Shown piece after piece: positions 17,931 to 26,937 of a stretch of DNA of 64,000 nt (position 1 is its first letter; each line of letters opens with the position of its first letter). This stretch comes from Klebsiella pneumoniae. GTDB taxonomy: Bacteria > Pseudomonadota > Gammaproteobacteria > Pseudomonadales > UBA5518. The position numbers were made by a program, and so were the translations under genes. The stretch is from contig CAMAXE010000015.1 in assembly GCA_945862145.1 (NCBI GenBank), positions 43,013-107,012 on the forward strand. Direction: 5' to 3'. The notes under the pieces were generated by a model. The model saw only the letters and a list, made by a program, of their open reading frames with translations, searched no databases and had not been told where the DNA came from.

Positions 17931-19139
17931 ATGCAGGAATTATCTGACATGAGCATCAGAGTAGACCCACGACCACTTCTGATCATTAGTCGTAACCTTC
18001 CTCCCGTCGTCGGCGGAATAGAACGCCTGATGCACCGGCTCATCCACGAACTGGACGCCAGCATCGAATGCTGGGTGATCGGTCCACGCGGATGCCGGCG
18101 GCACCTGCCGGCCGGCATCCGGGTGTTCGAGATTCCGCATCGCCCAGCGCCCCTGTTCATGCTGCTCGCGATGTTGACTGCTGCCGGGTGCTTGCTGGCA
18201 AGGCGCTTCCGCGTTGTGCTGGCGGGAAACGGACTGATGGCCCTGGTTGCCCTGCCGGCCAGACTCCGGCGGGTTCCCGTAGTGACCATGGTGTATGGCC
18301 TCGATGTGGTCACGGAAAATCCCCTTTACCGGGCAGTCTGCCTCCCCGCGATCAGGTCCAGCGACGGGGTGATTGCCTGCAGTTCCAATACTGCTCGCTT
18401 AGCGCGCGAGCGCGGCATCGAGACCACACGCCTTTCGGTTGCAATACCCGGTGTCGAGATGCCGAGTCGGTCGCCCGCGCCGGGGGAGGCAGCGCGGATT
18501 GACGACGGCAGACCCCTGCTTGTTTCCGTGGGTCGCCTCGTGAGGCGGAAAGGCATCGCGGATTTCATCCGGCATGCACTTCCCGCCATCGTGGAGCGCG
18601 TCCCCGCCGTCCGGTATGTGGTCATCGGTACCGCGCCGGTTGCCGCATTGAAGCGGGAACCTAGCGAAACGGAACGGATTCGCTCTGCGATATGCACGGC
18701 GGGTATGGAACGGCATGTCGAACTCGCGGGCTTTGTCGATGACGGGATTCTCGAGGCGTGGATGTCGATTGCCCGCGCTCACGTATTCCCCGTTCTCGAC
18801 CTGGCGCAGGATGTGGAGGGCTTTGGGCTCGTCGCGCTGGAGGCAGCAGCACGAGGAGTTCCCACTGTGGCGTTCGATGCAGGCGGCGTCAGCGATGCTG
18901 TAGCACCGGGGCGCTCGGGAACACTCGTTCGATCAGGCGACTACGCCGCCTTGGCAACCGCGGTTGTCCGCGTCCTGCAGGAGCCGGCCCGCGCACAGGC
19001 ACCCTCTTGTCTTGCATTTGCCCGGGAGCACGACTGGCCTAGTTACGCCAAAAGCGTTTTGAGGGAGATCCAGCGCGTGGCGCCCTCCGACCCCGGGGGC
19101 AGCCCCCCAGACAGGTCACAGAGCGGCAGCCCCACGTGA
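17931..19139 (+). CDS. GT4-family glycosyltransferase
   Basis: A 402-residue GT-B fold enzyme, first gene of a plus-strand set. N-terminal LIISRNLPPVVGGIERLMHR is the acceptor-side glycine-rich loop, and PLLVSVGRLVRRKGIADF and the motif EGFGLVALEAAARGVPTVAF (the EX7E signature) belong to the nucleotide-sugar-binding half. It probably adds a sugar to a lipid-linked glycan at the cytoplasmic membrane face; donor and acceptor are not readable. An AAGGGGA about 9 bases before the ATG at 17931 supports this start; another ATG lies at 17949. The stop overlaps the GTG of the next gene (GTGA). Confidence 0.85.
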   Translation: MQELSDMSIRVDPRPLLIISRNLPPVVGGIERLMHRLIHELDASIECWVIGPRGCRRHLPAGIRVFEIPHRPAPLFMLLAMLTAAGCLLARRFRVVLAGNGLMALVALPARLRRVPVVTMVYGLDVVTENPLYRAVCLPAIRSSDGVIACSSNTARLARERGIETTRLSVAIPGVEMPSRSPAPGEAARIDDGRPLLVSVGRLVRRKGIADFIRHALPAIVERVPAVRYVVIGTAPVAALKREPSETERIRSAICTAGMERHVELAGFVDDGILEAWMSIARAHVFPVLDLAQDVEGFGLVALEAAARGVPTVAFDAGGVSDAVAPGRSGTLVRSGDYAALATAVVRVLQEPARAQAPSCLAFAREHDWPSYAKSVLREIQRVAPSDPGGSPPDRSQSGSPT

Positions 19140-20233
19140 AAGTGCTGATGCTGACACACGATTTCCCGCCGCGGACCCTGGGTGGCGAGGGTCTGTTCGC
19201 GAGCGCCATCGCCACACGACTCTGGGCCCGGGGGATCGATCTCGAAGTCGTGGCGCCACGCACTACGGGAGATAAGGCACATGACATGAAGCTCGGTTTC
19301 AAGGTGCACCGCGTAGGCGTGGTGATGACGAATTTCGCCACGCGGACAGTTTCGTTCGCTTGGAACTCCCGTCACCTTGTGCGTAGCTACAAGGGCAATG
19401 TCGTTTATACGTTCCGCCCCGTAGTCAGGCCACAGCAACCGATGCTGAGCCACTTCCACGTCACGCGCGCCGGCCAAGCGAGGGCCGCGCGCATGTCGCG
19501 GCAGTGGGTCGCTGCGCTGACCAATGGACTGTTTGCGCCGGTTGACCGGCGACAGGCGAGGATATCCGCCAGAGTTATCGGCGTTAACGAGACAATGCGT
19601 GCGGAGCTCGGGTGCCTGATGCGGCAGCCCGAAGAATTCCAGGTCGTGCAGAACGGCGTCGATACCGCGCTATTCAACGATCGCGGCCGACCTTCACCGC
19701 AAGGCTTTCGCCTGCTGTTCGTGGGCCGGCTCGATGCCTTGAAGCGCGTACCGGACCTGTTGCATGCCGTTGCCACACTCGCGGCTTCGCATCCCGGTCT
19801 CAGCCTTACGGTTGTGGGTTCAGGTCGTGAGTACCGCAACCTCTTGGCGTTGACACGTTCGCTCGGCATCGCAGAGCGCGTGCGTTTCGTCCCGGGGTTT
19901 CCGCATGAAGAGATGCCTGCGGTCTATCGCGCGCACGACCTGCTGGTCCTGCCCTCTGCATACGAGTCGTTCGGGATGGTGATTCTGGAGGCCATGGCGT
20001 GTGGCACCCCAGCGCTGACATCCGATGCATGCGCGCAACTGGGTCAGCCCAGCTTCCCGGTCGGATCCGTTTTTGCACTCGCCGATAGTATCGCGCAACT
20101 TGCGCACGATCGGGAGCGACTCTCGAATCTGTCATCGGACGGGCGCGAAACGGCCATCTCTTATTCTTGGGATCGTGTTGCTGCCAAGGTCGAAGAACAA
20201 CTGAGGGCGGGACGTGGAACAGTGCGGGGATAA
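19136..20233 (+). CDS. GT4-family glycosyltransferase
   Basis: A 365-residue GT-B enzyme that starts MLTHDFPPRTLGGEGLFAS after a GTG-Lys-Val start. The C-terminal half has RLLFVGRLDALKRVPDLLHA, VRFVPGFPHEEMPAVYRAHD and the EX7E-type motif ESFGMVILEAMACGTPAL. It is translationally coupled at both ends, overlapping the preceding gene by 4 bases and the flippase gene by 20, which indicates a single transcript. Specificity unknown. Confidence 0.86.
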   Translation: MKVLMLTHDFPPRTLGGEGLFASAIATRLWARGIDLEVVAPRTTGDKAHDMKLGFKVHRVGVVMTNFATRTVSFAWNSRHLVRSYKGNVVYTFRPVVRPQQPMLSHFHVTRAGQARAARMSRQWVAALTNGLFAPVDRRQARISARVIGVNETMRAELGCLMRQPEEFQVVQNGVDTALFNDRGRPSPQGFRLLFVGRLDALKRVPDLLHAVATLAASHPGLSLTVVGSGREYRNLLALTRSLGIAERVRFVPGFPHEEMPAVYRAHDLLVLPSAYESFGMVILEAMACGTPALTSDACAQLGQPSFPVGSVFALADSIAQLAHDRERLSNLSSDGRETAISYSWDRVAAKVEEQLRAGRGTVRG

Positions 20234-21593
20234 ACGCTCCGCCCTCACCAAGGCAGCGCTTCTCGTGGCCGAGCGTTTCCTCGGGATATTCCCGGGGGCA
20301 ACGCAGATCGCGACAAACATGGGCTGGCTTTTTCTGGATCGTCTGCTGCGGATGGGAGTCGGACTCCTCGTAAGCGCATGGGTGGCACGTTATCTCGGTC
20401 CGGAGCAATTCGGGCTGATGAATTTCGCCCTCGCCTTCACCGGACTCTTTGCCGCTTTCGCAGGCCTCGGCCTGCAAGGCATAGCTGTCCGGGACAGCGT
20501 CCGGGATTCGGAAAATGCCGCACTGACCCTGGGCACAACTGCGCTGTTGCAGTGTGCGGGTGCTGCATTCGCATATCTGGCGATGATCGTCGCCGTGAGT
20601 TGCCTGCGCCCGGACGACCTGCTCGCGCGCAGCACGATCGCCATCCTGGGGGCTCTGCTGTTCGTTAAAGCCGGAGAGTTCACGAACTACTGGTTCGAGG
20701 CGCGGGTGCAGAGCCGCTACATCGTATGGGTGCAGGGCATCGGCTTCCTTGTTTTCGCGGGAATGAAGGTCGTGCTGATCGTGCTGGAGGCTCCTTTCTC
20801 AGCGTTTTTGTACGCAGTGCTGGGCGAAGCCACAGTGGTGGGGCTGTGCTCGCTCGTGGTGATGGACAAGTGGGGCCATCCTCTGCGCAAGCTGCGCGCA
20901 AGCACACAACGTGCACGCATACTCCTCGCGGACTGCTGGCCATTGATGCTTGCAGCCGTGGCGGTCACCGCCTACATGAAAATCGACCAGATCATGATCG
21001 GCCAGATGTTGGGCAACCATTCGGTAGGACTGTACAGCGCCGCCGTCAGGGTCACTGAAATCTGGTTCTTCATACCGCTAGCAGTCGCGGCATCGCTGTT
21101 CCCGTCAATCCTCCAGGCGAGGGAAGAACACCCCGAGGCCTACCATCTGCGTCTGCAGAGGCTCTACGACCTCATGGCCCTGCTCGGACTGTGCATCTCG
21201 CTGGCGGTGACGCTCTGCTCAGGGTTTCTCATCGAGCTGATGTTCGGGAGCGAATACGCAGCATCCGCACGGATCCTCTCGATCCACGTCTGGAGCGCGG
21301 TTTTCGTGTTCCTGGGCGTAGCCAGCAGCCAGCAACTGGTGGCCGAGAACCGGCAAACCCTCAGCCTAGAGCGGACCGTGCTCGGAATGGGCCTGAACAT
21401 TGTTCTGAACTTCAGCCTCATACCGGCACATGGCCCCGCCGGCGCCGCCGTCGCCTCACTCCTGTCGCAGATGTCGGCGGCGTTTTTGTACGATCTGATC
21501 CGCAAGGAAACAAGGCCCATGTTCTTCATGAAATCACGCGCGCTCAATCCGGCAAGATTGCTGGCAGCGCTGCGAGGCGGCCGGCAACCATGA
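20214..21593 (+). CDS. Wzx-like oligosaccharide flippase
   Basis: A 459-residue polytopic protein of the MOP/polysaccharide biosynthesis family with about 12-14 hydrophobic helices. The N-terminal NMGWLFLDRLLRMGVGLLV and VARYLGPEQFGLMNFALAF and the central YMKIDQIMIGQMLGNHSVGL are typical of Wzx proteins that flip undecaprenyl-diphosphate-linked repeats. The start is a GTG at 20214 inside the end of the preceding gene. Its presence suggests a Wzx/Wzy-type polymer. No intact Wzy polymerase is obvious next to it, although the decayed membrane protein at 28.6-29.7 kb may once have been one. Confidence 0.87.
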   Translation: MEQCGDKRSALTKAALLVAERFLGIFPGATQIATNMGWLFLDRLLRMGVGLLVSAWVARYLGPEQFGLMNFALAFTGLFAAFAGLGLQGIAVRDSVRDSENAALTLGTTALLQCAGAAFAYLAMIVAVSCLRPDDLLARSTIAILGALLFVKAGEFTNYWFEARVQSRYIVWVQGIGFLVFAGMKVVLIVLEAPFSAFLYAVLGEATVVGLCSLVVMDKWGHPLRKLRASTQRARILLADCWPLMLAAVAVTAYMKIDQIMIGQMLGNHSVGLYSAAVRVTEIWFFIPLAVAASLFPSILQAREEHPEAYHLRLQRLYDLMALLGLCISLAVTLCSGFLIELMFGSEYAASARILSIHVWSAVFVFLGVASSQQLVAENRQTLSLERTVLGMGLNIVLNFSLIPAHGPAGAAVASLLSQMSAAFLYDLIRKETRPMFFMKSRALNPARLLAALRGGRQP

Positions 21594-21645
21594 AGGGTTT
21601 CCGCGAAATGGGCCCTTCTCCGGAACACCTGCAGAGGGGCTTGGA

Positions 21646-22314
21646 ATGTCGCTCATCCGTTTCCTGAGGTGCGTTCTCACACTTCGGGCAACGCCAGCGA
21701 AGTACCGGCGGGATTACTGGCGTTCGCTCTGCACGACGCCAGACCAGCAGGGCACTCTGCCGCTGCCATGGATCAACTACAGGGCGATTGAATACCTCGA
21801 CAACCTGATCAGCCCGGGTGCGCGGATTTTTGAGTACGGATCGGGGGCCAGTACGGCGTACTGGATAGAGCGTGGTTGCGTGGTCACATCCGTCGAGCAC
21901 GACCGTGAATTCTTCGAGAGGATCGGAGCAGAAACGGGTCGGCACGCTGCCGTGGTGCTACTGGAGCCCAGAGTGGAAAAGAACCCGTCGGATCATGCCC
22001 CTGCGTCTCCACGTTCGTTTCATTCCTCGGATTTCCCCGGCCTTTCCTTCGAAGACTATGTCAGGTTCATAGACCAGTTTCCGGATGAATCTTTCGACCT
22101 CATCCTGATCGACGGTCGCGCGAGACCCTCGTGCATCAACAGCGCTATCGGGAAAGTGAAGAGGGGCGGCGTACTGGTGCTGGACAACTCAGACCGCAAG
22201 CACTACCTGGAGGAAACCGCAGTGCTTCTGCAAAATTGGCCCCGCAAGACATTCAGGGGTGCGGTCCGGGGCCTCGTCCATCAGGAAAAGACGACGGTGT
22301 TCACACGGCCCTGA
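21646..22314 (+). CDS. Class I SAM-dependent methyltransferase-like protein
   Basis: A 222-residue protein with a Rossmann-type motif ARIFEYGSGASTAYWIERG followed by VTSVEHDREFFERIG, and a later acidic strand ESFDLILIDGRARPSCINSA then RGGVLVLDNSDRKHYLEE. This matches SAM-binding folds in glycan clusters. It lies 52 bases after the flippase gene in the same direction and ends 25 bases before a convergent glycosyltransferase gene. Substrate unknown; methylation of a sugar is a guess from context. Confidence 0.7.
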   Translation: MSLIRFLRCVLTLRATPAKYRRDYWRSLCTTPDQQGTLPLPWINYRAIEYLDNLISPGARIFEYGSGASTAYWIERGCVVTSVEHDREFFERIGAETGRHAAVVLLEPRVEKNPSDHAPASPRSFHSSDFPGLSFEDYVRFIDQFPDESFDLILIDGRARPSCINSAIGKVKRGGVLVLDNSDRKHYLEETAVLLQNWPRKTFRGAVRGLVHQEKTTVFTRP

Positions 22315-22339
22315 CTGCCGCAAGGGACCAGAGTCCGTT

Positions 22340-23302
22340 CTAGCCCACCTGTCGGAAGCGATCCATGCGGCGGACCTTTGCCTGCGCGACCGGGTTGCGC
22401 CAACCGGAAGCGAACGCAGTGAGCATGTTATGCAGCGCCCTCACCCACGGCGTGCGCCGGTCCTGGGGCAAGGCGTCCCAACCAACCGACGCCAACCTCG
22501 AAACGGCTTCGGCCAGGCTACGCAAATAGGGCTCGTAAACATCACGCTGTACCGGTTCGGGAAGTTCGTATCCGCCGGCAAGCATCACCCTCTCGCCCCG
22601 CAGGATGCGCAGGCTGTGAAAGTGGAAGAAAACGGCCTCTCGCGGATCGAACCGCCCCACGTTCCAAGGCGCTGCCGCGAGACCGGCCGCTTCCAATACA
22701 TGCACGCTGGCGGGGAATCGCTCAGGCCAGTCGTCGAGATACTTCTGATCACCGAACAGGCCGTTCTCGAAGCGCGCGTGGCACCACTCAAGACATCGCG
22801 CCTCCCACCACTCCCTCACCGGTTCAGGCGTGTCCCTGCAGAAGGACACGAACTGCACGCAAAAGCGGCCGCTGAGAGCGCTCTGGTCGTAGCCGGGAGC
22901 ATAGGCATGCTCAGTGATGAGCACGCTGCGCTCAGCCACCTCGAGTTCGCGGAACAAGGGTGCGGGCGAGCGCAGGAACCAGAGATCGGCATCCACGTAG
23001 GTAACACGAGACACCGAAGCTTCGGCCTCGAAGACCCAGCGCGGCGCGAACGGCGTGAGCGTCCAGCAGTACTCAGCGCGTGTCCGCCCCGCGCGGGCCG
23101 CGAGCAACCCGGCCGTTTCGAGCGAGGACAGGCGCAACAAGCGCAGGTCGGGCAGCGACAGCCGCCCGAGGACCTGGTGGGCGACGTCATCGACACAAAG
23201 CACCCACAGCGTGAAACGACCACAAGAGCGCCGCATCGAGGCGTGCAGCGCGAGCGCCTGGGGCAGGAAGAGACTGTCGATCAGCGTGACGAAGTGTTCC
23301 AA
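22340..23302 (-). CDS. Glycosyltransferase, GT8-like
   Basis: A 320-residue protein starting MEHFVTLIDSLFLPQALALH, with the DXD-type motif VTYVDADLWFLRSPAPLFRE and a C-terminal VFFHFHSLRILRGERVML that supplies the histidine expected in retaining nucleotide-sugar transferases. It is the last gene of the nine-gene minus-strand set that begins at 30671, lying 4 bases after the aminotransferase gene. Donor and acceptor unknown. Confidence 0.7.
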   Translation of the reverse strand: MEHFVTLIDSLFLPQALALHASMRRSCGRFTLWVLCVDDVAHQVLGRLSLPDLRLLRLSSLETAGLLAARAGRTRAEYCWTLTPFAPRWVFEAEASVSRVTYVDADLWFLRSPAPLFRELEVAERSVLITEHAYAPGYDQSALSGRFCVQFVSFCRDTPEPVREWWEARCLEWCHARFENGLFGDQKYLDDWPERFPASVHVLEAAGLAAAPWNVGRFDPREAVFFHFHSLRILRGERVMLAGGYELPEPVQRDVYEPYLRSLAEAVSRLASVGWDALPQDRRTPWVRALHNMLTAFASGWRNPVAQAKVRRMDRFRQVG

Positions 23303-23306
23303 TCGA

Positions 23307-24407
23307 TCAGCCCGCGAAGGAATTCACCGCGTCGATCACCTGCGCGACCTCCGCGTCGGTGAGCGCCGGATGGCAGGGAAGCGACAGGCAGAGACGTGCA
23401 TGGCGCTCCGCGACGGGAAGCCCCACGGGATCCACCCCGAACCCGCTCGCTCCGCCCTGCGCGTGCAGCGGCACGGGGTAGTGAATGAGGCTCTGGACGC
23501 CGCGTTCCGCGAGGTGGCGCTGCAGCGCATCCCGCCGGACGCAGAGGACCACGAAGAGGTGGTGGACGTGGGCCGTCGGCTCCGGAGAGGCTTCCATGAG
23601 CCAAACTCCGGGATGCCGGATTCCAGCCCGATATGCGGCGGCGACAGCACGGCGCCTGTCAGTGAAGGCAGCCAGCCAGACGAGGCGCTCACCAAGCAAG
23701 GCCGACTGCAATTCATCGAGCCTGCTGTTCATCCCGGCAACCGGGTGCAAATAACGCTCGGACTGTCCGTAGTTGCGCAGCATCGAGGCTCGTGCAGCCA
23801 GCCCCTCATCCGCCGTGACAAGCATTCCGGCGTCGCCGATCGCTCCCAGATTCTTGGTGGGGTAAAAGCTGAATGCGCCCGCGACACCGATCGAACCGGC
23901 AGGCCTGCCCTGCTCCACTGCGCCATGGGCCTGCGCGCAATCCTCGATCAGCAGCAGGCCGCGCCGCGCGCAGAATTCCGCCCATTCGTTGGCAAGATGC
24001 ATCCTGCCGTAGAGATGGACCAGAACGACAGCGCGCACGTGGGGGCTGATGCACCGCTCCACGCTGGCAAAATCGAGCAGAGCCGTACCCTGCGTGATAT
24101 CGGCAAGAACGGGCGTGGCTCCCGTGCGCGCGATGGCGAGCGCGGTCGCGAATGCGCTCATGGACGTGGTGACCACTTCATCGCCGGGGCCTACGCCGGA
24201 GGCCCTCAGCGCAATGTCGATGGCATCCATGCCATTGCCCACACCAACCGCCCACGGCACAGCGCAGACAGCAGCCCAAGCACGTTCGAATGCGGCAAGC
24301 TCGGGGCCGAGGACGTAATGACCGGAGTCGATGACCCGCTCCACCGCACGCAGCATGGCGGCACGGAGTTCCGCAGGCTCGCGCCGGAAATCGTTCATGA
24401 GAATCAT
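23307..24407 (-). CDS. DegT/DnrJ/EryC1/StrS-family sugar aminotransferase
   Basis: PLP-dependent enzyme of 366 residues. The N-terminal MNDFRREPAELRAAM, the fold motif AVGVGNGMDAIDIALRASG, the Asp/Gln pair in LLIEDCAQAHGA, and the PLP lysine in AFSFYPTKNLGAIGDAGM are all present, as is RNYGQSERYLHPVAGMNSRL. It should transaminate a keto-sugar nucleotide for a surface glycan. The SDR gene lies 3 bases upstream, so the two may make one amino sugar. ATGs at 24407 and 24398 are both possible. Confidence 0.9.
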   Translation of the reverse strand: MILMNDFRREPAELRAAMLRAVERVIDSGHYVLGPELAAFERAWAAVCAVPWAVGVGNGMDAIDIALRASGVGPGDEVVTTSMSAFATALAIARTGATPVLADITQGTALLDFASVERCISPHVRAVVLVHLYGRMHLANEWAEFCARRGLLLIEDCAQAHGAVEQGRPAGSIGVAGAFSFYPTKNLGAIGDAGMLVTADEGLAARASMLRNYGQSERYLHPVAGMNSRLDELQSALLGERLVWLAAFTDRRRAVAAAYRAGIRHPGVWLMEASPEPTAHVHHLFVVLCVRRDALQRHLAERGVQSLIHYPVPLHAQGGASGFGVDPVGLPVAERHARLCLSLPCHPALTDAEVAQVIDAVNSFAG

Positions 24408-24410
24408 CGG

Positions 24411-25397
24411 TCAGGCCCAGAACGCCTTGTGGAACTCACGGTAGAAATCGATGGTGCGGCCGAGGCCCTCCGCAAGTGCGATGCGGGGCTCCCAGGCGAG
24501 CGTGTCACGGATGCGCGTGTAGTCTCCGTAGTAGTCGCCGATGTCGATCGCCTTGCGCTCGGCGGGAAACGGAACGATGTCTACCGAACCGCTGCCCGCG
24601 ATCGAGACGAGCAGCCGTGCGAGATCAATGAGGCTGACGACCTCCTTGCTACCGAGATTGAAGACTTTCCCTTGCGCGCCAGGGTGCGTGCCGGCCAGCA
24701 ACAGCGCGTCCACGCAGTCATCCACGAAATTGAAATCGCGAAGCTGCGTTCCGTCACCAAAGACCGTGACGGGCTTGCCCTCCAACAAGCGGCGGATCCA
24801 GATTCCGAGGAAGGTCTGGCGCGCATCCTTGACACGCATCCCGGGGCCATAGGTATTGGTGAGCCGCAGTGCACACGCGGCTATCCCGTACACCGAGTTG
24901 TACAACAGGTGGTAGTACTCGCCAGCGAGCTTGTTGATGCCGTTCACATCGACAGGTTGCACCGGGTGGTTCTCGTCCACCGGGAGATACTGCGGCCGGC
25001 CGTAGAGCTGGCGGGTGCTGGCGAATACGATCCGGATACCGGAATTCACGCGGCGGCAGCTCTCGAGGATGGACAACTGTGCCGCAGCGTTTATCTCGAG
25101 GTCCCTCTCAGGGGCCTCCATGGAGTCGAGATGGCTCGTCTGCCCTGCGAGGTTGAACAGGAAATCCCTGCCGCGCAGGAGATGCTCCATTGCATACCTG
25201 TCACGCACGTCGCACACGTTGATTTCCACGTCCTTCCTGATGTCACGGACGTTGAATAGGTTGCCCCCGTACTCGGGTATCAGACTGTCGACCAGCGTGA
25301 CGCGGGCGCCCTGCCCCACGAGCCGACGGGCGAGGTTGGAACCGATGAAACCCAACCCACCGGTGATCAGTACATCGGCACCGCTGTATGTGCTCAT
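24411..25397 (-). CDS. NAD-dependent epimerase/dehydratase (extended SDR) with atypical active site
   Basis: A 328-residue NDP-sugar SDR. The NAD motif is LITGGLGFIGSNLARRLVG and the Ser/Thr-bearing strand is RIVFASTRQLYGRPQYLP. The position of the usual YxxxK catalytic pair reads DVNGINKLAGEYYH, with the lysine kept but Asn where Tyr is normally found. TNTYGPGMRVKDARQTFLG and VFGDGTQLRDFNFVDDCVDA are typical of the family. Its ATG overlaps the methyltransferase stop (ATGA), and the open frame upstream to 25526 is read-through of that gene. It probably works with the neighbouring aminotransferase. The reaction is uncertain. Confidence 0.82.
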   Translation of the reverse strand: MSTYSGADVLITGGLGFIGSNLARRLVGQGARVTLVDSLIPEYGGNLFNVRDIRKDVEINVCDVRDRYAMEHLLRGRDFLFNLAGQTSHLDSMEAPERDLEINAAAQLSILESCRRVNSGIRIVFASTRQLYGRPQYLPVDENHPVQPVDVNGINKLAGEYYHLLYNSVYGIAACALRLTNTYGPGMRVKDARQTFLGIWIRRLLEGKPVTVFGDGTQLRDFNFVDDCVDALLLAGTHPGAQGKVFNLGSKEVVSLIDLARLLVSIAGSGSVDIVPFPAERKAIDIGDYYGDYTRIRDTLAWEPRIALAEGLGRTIDFYREFHKAFWA

Positions 25398-26116
25398 GAT
25401 TTCCTTCGCGCAATCACGATCTGATCTAGAAACAGATCCTTGTTGGCGGGCAGCATGCGGGCGGCCAGAAGGCCGAGACACGTCAATGGAGCCATAAGCA
25501 ACAGCCTCAGGGGAGTCCTGCACCACCGGGGAAGAGCGGCGGTGACGTTGTGCAGGTAAGCATTGATCAACTGGAACAGGATGCCAGCATCCGCCGAGGT
25601 TTTCTCCTGGACATCGATGCCAAAACCTGCCGCTTCCAACAGGGGAGGCAGGCCGAAACTCGTATACCGCCGGTAGTCGTGGGGTTGTTCGTGCTCGTCC
25701 CAGATGAAGGGAACGCTGAGCAACAACACCCCGTCGGCTTTCAGCAAGCGCGCGACTTCAGACAGGAATGCCTGCGGATCCGGAACGTGCTCCAGCACCT
25801 GGCTGCACAGCACACCGTCGAAAACTCTGTCGGGGAAGGGCATGCACGAACCGTCATACAGGAGGTCCGGCCGACGGCCGGAGGAATCCGCCCGGGCGGA
25901 CACGTCGATGCCCACGTAACGGTCGACGCGCAGCAGGCTCCGGTAAGGCTGAGTGCCACAACCGATGTCCAGCACGATTCCTCCGAGGCGCGGGGCATGG
26001 CGAGCGATCGCATGCCAAAGGCCGCTTCTCGCAATGTAGAACGGGTTCAAGAGGACGCCGGCTAAACCGGGGCGGTACATTGCTTCGCCGAGTATGCACC
26101 GGATGCGCGTATTCAA
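25394..26116 (-). CDS. Class I SAM-dependent methyltransferase
   Basis: A methyltransferase of about 240 residues with motif I GGIVLDIGCGTQPYRSLL, YVGIDVSARADSSGRRPD, FDGVLCSQVLEHVPDPQAFL and VLLLSVPFIWDEHEQPHDYR, and a hydrophobic C-terminal part APLTCLGLLAARMLP. The start is ambiguous: a TTG at 26116 overlaps the preceding stop (TTGA) and adds family-like residues before MYRPGLAGVLLNPFY, while an ATG at 26080 is the safer codon. It sits in a chain of overlapping glycan genes. Substrate unknown. Confidence 0.75.
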   Translation of the reverse strand: MNTRIRCILGEAMYRPGLAGVLLNPFYIARSGLWHAIARHAPRLGGIVLDIGCGTQPYRSLLRVDRYVGIDVSARADSSGRRPDLLYDGSCMPFPDRVFDGVLCSQVLEHVPDPQAFLSEVARLLKADGVLLLSVPFIWDEHEQPHDYRRYTSFGLPPLLEAAGFGIDVQEKTSADAGILFQLINAYLHNVTAALPRWCRTPLRLLLMAPLTCLGLLAARMLPANKDLFLDQIVIARRKS

Positions 26117-26937
26117 GGGCTGCGCTCGAGCAGCATGCCGCGGAACTCGAAACTCCGGCACCCTCCCAAACGGAAACGGCCTTCGGCTGCGGGAAAATCC
26201 GCCAGAACCGCCCAACCAGCCAGAAGCTCCCGGAGGCTGGCCTGACTGAATATGTGGCAAGGGTAACTGGCGCCGTAGATACGTCGGGGCGCACGCTGCA
26301 CGACGATCAGGTTTGCGTCGCAGACATCGTGGACTGGTGTGCGGTCCACCACCATTGCCCGCGCGCCCGACAAGCGCAGCTCGCGCATGATTGCTCCAGG
26401 GTCCTTGACGTACTGCAACACGCTGGAGAGCAGGACGACGTCGGGCGCTCCCAACGACAAGGCCGAGGGAATGTCGTCACGGAACTGTAATCCGTCCACC
26501 ACCACGTGCTCACGCCCACAACCCGCGACGACAGGCTGTTCCACGACGACCCATTCGACACGCCTAAGCGATCGCAACAACGCCCTGTGCTGCAGGTAGG
26601 TGCAGCCCAGTGAGCCCCCGAAATCGAGCACGCGGACGCAGTTGTCATTAGCGGCAGCAACCCGCATGAGCGCCGCCATCAGGGGCCAAGAGTACTCCGG
26701 GCGCGGGAACGGGACTCCATCACGGCACCAGGCGGCCTCGCCACACAGCACTCGCCGGGTGGCATCCAGCGTCCTTTGCAGTATCACTGGCGCATCATAG
26801 CCGCTGCTGCCAGCCAGCGCTTCGTCCCACCCGGAAAACCCCTCCCTGAACTCCAGCGTATTGCCACGGGCACGCATCAGCGCACGCATCAGCGCCGGAG
26901 GCACCCACGCACGCGCCGCCGCTCGCCAGCCGCTCAT
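26113..26937 (-). CDS. TIGR04325-type methyltransferase
   Basis: A 274-residue protein matching the TIGR04325 family found in glycan clusters: FREGFSGWDEALAGSSGYDA, RRVLCGEAAWCRDGV, the SAM-binding CVRVLDFGGSLGCTYLQHRA, VEWVVVEQPVVAGCGRE and DVVLLSSVLQYVKDPGAIMR, ending with IFSQASLRELLAGWAVLADF. Function in the family is predicted, not proven. Its ATG overlaps the stop of the GT2 gene upstream (ATGA). Confidence 0.82.
   Translation of the reverse strand: MSGWRAAARAWVPPALMRALMRARGNTLEFREGFSGWDEALAGSSGYDAPVILQRTLDATRRVLCGEAAWCRDGVPFPRPEYSWPLMAALMRVAAANDNCVRVLDFGGSLGCTYLQHRALLRSLRRVEWVVVEQPVVAGCGREHVVVDGLQFRDDIPSALSLGAPDVVLLSSVLQYVKDPGAIMRELRLSGARAMVVDRTPVHDVCDANLIVVQRAPRRIYGASYPCHIFSQASLRELLAGWAVLADFPAAEGRFRLGGCRSFEFRGMLLERSP

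Noticed and set aside
23055..25259. 734-residue plus-strand frame across the aminotransferase and SDR genes
   Set aside because: It is antisense to genes with intact catalytic motifs and has no domain of its own.
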